The notes below the pieces were generated by a model, which ran no database searches, was not told where the DNA came from, and saw nothing but the letters and a program-made list of their open reading frames with translations. From contig JAHIZO010000008.1 in the NCBI GenBank assembly GCA_018814405.1, forward strand, positions 124,001-188,000: a DNA stretch of 64,000 bases, in the 5' to 3' direction. How positions within the stretch are numbered: position 1 is the first letter of the stretch; the number at the start of each line of letters is the position of its first letter. The stretch comes from Gammaproteobacteria bacterium (GTDB lineage: Bacteria > Pseudomonadota > Gammaproteobacteria > Burkholderiales > Gallionellaceae). Shown in pieces: positions 59,391 to 64,000 of the stretch. The position numbers and the translations under genes were made by a program.

Positions 59391-59429
59391 GCGCGCCCAT
59401 TTAACTATTGAAGAAGTGATCGGAGAGCC

Positions 59430-60593
<1,164 letters not shown>

Positions 60594-60610
60594 TTCGCAT
60601 CATCCATCCC

Positions 60611-60691
60611 GCCGAGGGGCGCTGCAGCAGTCACCGCATGGTGAACCTGTCAGGCTCGGCGAGGAAGGCTCAACATGTAGCAACGGCGCCC
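60611..60691 (+). ncRNA. SAH riboswitch upstream of ahcY
   Basis: GCCGAG (60611-60616) pairs with CTCGGC (60655-60660) as P1. GGGCGC (60617-60622) can pair with GCGCCC (60686-60691) as the pseudoknot, and CACC/GGTG (60632-60643) form a hairpin. The GCTGCA and CAGGCTCGGC blocks match the SAH riboswitch consensus. It lies 34 bases before the ahcY start and would turn expression on when S-adenosylhomocysteine accumulates. Confidence 0.88.
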
Positions 60692-60724
60692 ATTCATTAA
60701 CTCACTAAATGAATGGAGTGCTTT

Positions 60725-62146
<1,422 letters not shown>

Positions 62147-62170
62147 TTAGCGTGTTGCAGGTATGATGGC

Positions 62171-62205
62171 GAGGGGCGAACATCAGGTTCGCCCCTCTTA
62201 ACTTG
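62171..62205 (+). terminator. terminator after ahcY
   Basis: A perfect 11-bp stem GAGGGGCGAAC / GTTCGCCCCTC with a 5-base loop (62171-62197), followed by TTAACTT. The T-run is weak. Confidence 0.75.
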
Positions 62206-62217
62206 TAATATGAAAAT

Positions 62218-62607
62218 ATGTTGCTACGACTGTTACTGCTCTGGAGCTTGAATTCGTTGGCATTGATCGCCGTGGCGAGCTTCGTGCCCGGCATCCATGT
62301 GGACGGTTTCTTGGCCGCCTTCGTGGCTGCATTGGTGCTCGGCTTGGTGAACACAATGATCAGACCTATCTTTCTGGTGCTGACATTACCGGTCACCATA
62401 CTTTCGTTGGGACTGTTCATTCTGGTCATCAACGGCCTGATGTTCTGGTTCGCGGGCTCCATCCTGCGCGGTTTCGTCGTCGACAGTTTCGGACACGCCG
62501 TGCTGGGTGCCGTGCTGTTCAGTATATTTTCATGGGCGCTGTCCGCAGCTGCCGCACAACTATTGGTGAGGAAACATGGGAAATCCGACAACCCCGATCA
62601 GCTTTGA
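62218..62607 (+). CDS. phage-holin-family membrane protein (superfamily IV)
   Basis: Inner-membrane protein of 129 residues with four hydrophobic segments (about 5-25, 30-50, 57-80 and 90-115). LGLVNTMIRPIFLVLTLPVT is the mark of this family, which is named for phage holins but is a common chromosomal protein next to metF. Its 3' end overlaps metF by 32 bp. Function is unknown. Confidence 0.8.
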   Translation: MLLRLLLLWSLNSLALIAVASFVPGIHVDGFLAAFVAALVLGLVNTMIRPIFLVLTLPVTILSLGLFILVINGLMFWFAGSILRGFVVDSFGHAVLGAVLFSIFSWALSAAAAQLLVRKHGKSDNPDQL

Positions 62608-63418
62608 ATTCTTTCCGCCGCAAACACCGGAAGGTGCCGCCAAACTGACTGCTGCCCGTCAAAAACTGGCAGCGTTCAGCCCCGAGTTTTTCTCCGTCAC
62701 TTTCGGCGCGGGCGGCTCCACACAAGACCGCACGCTGGACATCATCAAACAGATCCATGCCGAAGGGCACAGTGCAGCCCCGCACCTGTCCTGCGTGGGC
62801 AGCACGCGCGATAACATCCGCGGCTTGCTGAATACCTATAAAGACATGGGCATCAAGCGCATCGTCGCATTGCGCGGCGACCTGCCGTCCGGCATGGCCA
62901 GCATCGGTGAATTCCAGTACGCCAACGAACTGGTGAGCTTCATCCGGGCGCAGACCGGCGAGCACTTCCACATCGAAGTGGCCGCCTATCCCGAGTTCCA
63001 TCCGCAGGCCAAGTCGGCGCGTGATGACATGCTCAACTACAAACGCAAGATCAACGCGGGCGCGAATTCGGCCATCACCCAATATTTCTACAATGCCGAC
63101 GCCTACTTCCGTTTCGTCGATGAGACACGCAAGCTGGGTGTCGAAGCGCCCATCGTGCCCGGCATCATGCCCATCGTGCGTTACTCGCAACTGGCACGCT
63201 TCTCCGAGATGTGCGGTGCAGAGATCCCGCGCTGGATGCGCAAGACCATGGAAGGCTACGGTGACGATGTAGAGTCGGTGCAGAACTTCGGACTCGAAAT
63301 CGTGACTAAGCTGTGCGAAAAACTTATCGCAGGCGGTGTACCCGCGCTGCATTTCTACACATTGAATCAGGCCAAGGCCTCTATCGATATCCTGCAAAAT
63401 CTGGGCTATCGCGCGTAA
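62576..63418 (+). CDS. metF: 5,10-methylenetetrahydrofolate reductase
   Basis: FAD enzyme of 280 residues that makes 5-methyl-THF for methionine synthesis. It starts at ATG 62576, behind AGGAAA, inside the previous gene's frame. Motifs are ISFEFFPPQTPEG (catalytic glutamate), ALRGDLPSG near 101, and ITQYFYNADAYFRF near 163. With metK and ahcY it serves the activated methyl cycle. Confidence 0.95.
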   Translation: MGNPTTPISFEFFPPQTPEGAAKLTAARQKLAAFSPEFFSVTFGAGGSTQDRTLDIIKQIHAEGHSAAPHLSCVGSTRDNIRGLLNTYKDMGIKRIVALRGDLPSGMASIGEFQYANELVSFIRAQTGEHFHIEVAAYPEFHPQAKSARDDMLNYKRKINAGANSAITQYFYNADAYFRFVDETRKLGVEAPIVPGIMPIVRYSQLARFSEMCGAEIPRWMRKTMEGYGDDVESVQNFGLEIVTKLCEKLIAGGVPALHFYTLNQAKASIDILQNLGYRA

Positions 63419-63437
63419 CCGAAAGCAAGTTGAAACC

Positions 63438-64000
63438 ATGAATAGACCCGAACTCCTGTTGCCCGCCGCCTCGCTGGAAAAGATGCGCACCGCCTACGCC
63501 TACGGGGCGGATGCGGTGTACGCCGGCCAGCCGCGTTACTCACTGCGCGTGCGCAACAACGAGTTCATGATGGAACAACTTTCGCAGGGCATCGAGGAAG
63601 CACACGCACTGGGCAAGCAGTTCTACGTTGCCAGCAATCTGATGCCGCACAACGCCAAGCTGAAGACCTACATGGCGGATATGGAGCCCATCATCAAGAT
63701 GCAGCCGGATGCGCTGATCATGGCCGATCCCGGCCTGATCGCCATGGTGCGCGAAAAATGGCCGGAGCAGGTCGTCCACCTTTCCGTGCAAGCCAACACC
63801 GTCAACTACGCGGCGGTGAAGTTCTGGAAATCCATCGGCCTGTCACGCGTCATCTTGTCACGCGAACTGTCCTTGGATGAGATCGAAGAGATCCGTCAAG
63901 AATGTCCCGATATGGAGCTGGAAGTGTTCGTACACGGCGCACTGTGCATCGCCTACTCCGGCCGCTGCCTGCTGTCCGGCTACTTCAACCACCGTGATGC
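63438..64000 (+). CDS. trhP: tRNA hydroxylation protein TrhP (YegQ), partial at window end
   Basis: The first 187 codons of a U32-family protein; the 3' end lies beyond the window. MNRPELLLPAASLEKMRTAYAYGADAVYAGQPRYSLR is split here as the start and the GADAVYAGQPRYSLR motif of YegQ. EVFVHGALCIAYSGRCLLSGYF carries the first Fe-S cysteines. TrhP works with prephenate in making 5-hydroxyuridine at tRNA position 34. It is a paralogue of rlhA at 1939 and lies 19 bp after metF. Confidence 0.88.
   Translation, partial: MNRPELLLPAASLEKMRTAYAYGADAVYAGQPRYSLRVRNNEFMMEQLSQGIEEAHALGKQFYVASNLMPHNAKLKTYMADMEPIIKMQPDALIMADPGLIAMVREKWPEQVVHLSVQANTVNYAAVKFWKSIGLSRVILSRELSLDEIEEIRQECPDMELEVFVHGALCIAYSGRCLLSGYFNHRD

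Noticed and set aside
62218..62607. Prophage remnant from the holin-family name
   Set aside because: No other phage gene nearby; this family is a standard neighbour of metF on chromosomes.

Overview
The window looks like chromosome of a chemolithotrophic, sulfur-oxidising betaproteobacterium, probably Nitrosomonadales (Gallionellaceae or Sulfuricellaceae-like). This placement is inferred from protein style and gene content: a soxYZAXB thiosulfate-oxidation operon, dense c-di-GMP and chemotaxis signalling, a SAH riboswitch on ahcY, and a CIRCE plus sigma32-like groE promoter. Most of it is ordinary, densely packed, GC-rich core genome with many 1, 4 and 8 bp gene overlaps. No CRISPR array, insertion sequence or prophage was seen. 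One small AT-rich HNH gene (37833-38147) looks foreign.

Layout. 12-13551: propionyl-CoA synthetase, RlhA (23S rRNA hydroxylation), an ATP-grasp protein coupled to a SerC-like aminotransferase, a small secreted protein, an acidic amino acid symporter, parE-parC and rdgC. 13611-20721: a signalling block with a membrane PAS-GGDEF-EAL protein, a methyl-accepting chemotaxis protein behind a FliA-type promoter, a PotD-like periplasmic protein translationally coupled to a membrane diguanylate cyclase (NspS/MbaA-like logic), and a bacteriohemerythrin. 20781-27616: a kinase/P-loop fusion and Hsp15 on the minus strand, then a divergent TolC-like/MacA/MacB efflux operon with MacB split into ATPase and permease. 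27716-33234: a hypothetical gene, a diguanylate cyclase, and a dcd / small ORF / amino acid decarboxylase / macro-domain series. 33393-38147: metG, sthA, a metallo-beta-lactamase-fold protein and the HNH gene.

38242-43766 is the sox cluster on the minus strand (soxY-Z-A-X-B followed by three accessory genes). Immediately upstream on the same strand, 44090-48257 holds the most interesting locus: an outer-membrane TPR-plus-beta-barrel protein resembling Slam (surface lipoprotein assembly modulator), followed by a large secreted protein that fuses a FecR domain to two tandem copies of a TbpB-like beta-rich domain. I read this as a candidate type XI (Slam) secretion pair with an unusual cargo.

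48437-64000: tRNA-Phe, groESL, an SDR-family protein, bioA-dacB, two outer-membrane beta-barrels, two LpxL-type acyltransferases with ubiD, and an activated-methyl-cycle cluster (metK, SAH riboswitch, ahcY, membrane protein, metF). The window ends inside trhP (yegQ), a paralogue of the rlhA gene at the other end.

All calls come from reading the sequence. No database search was run, so family names rest on recognised motifs and lengths.
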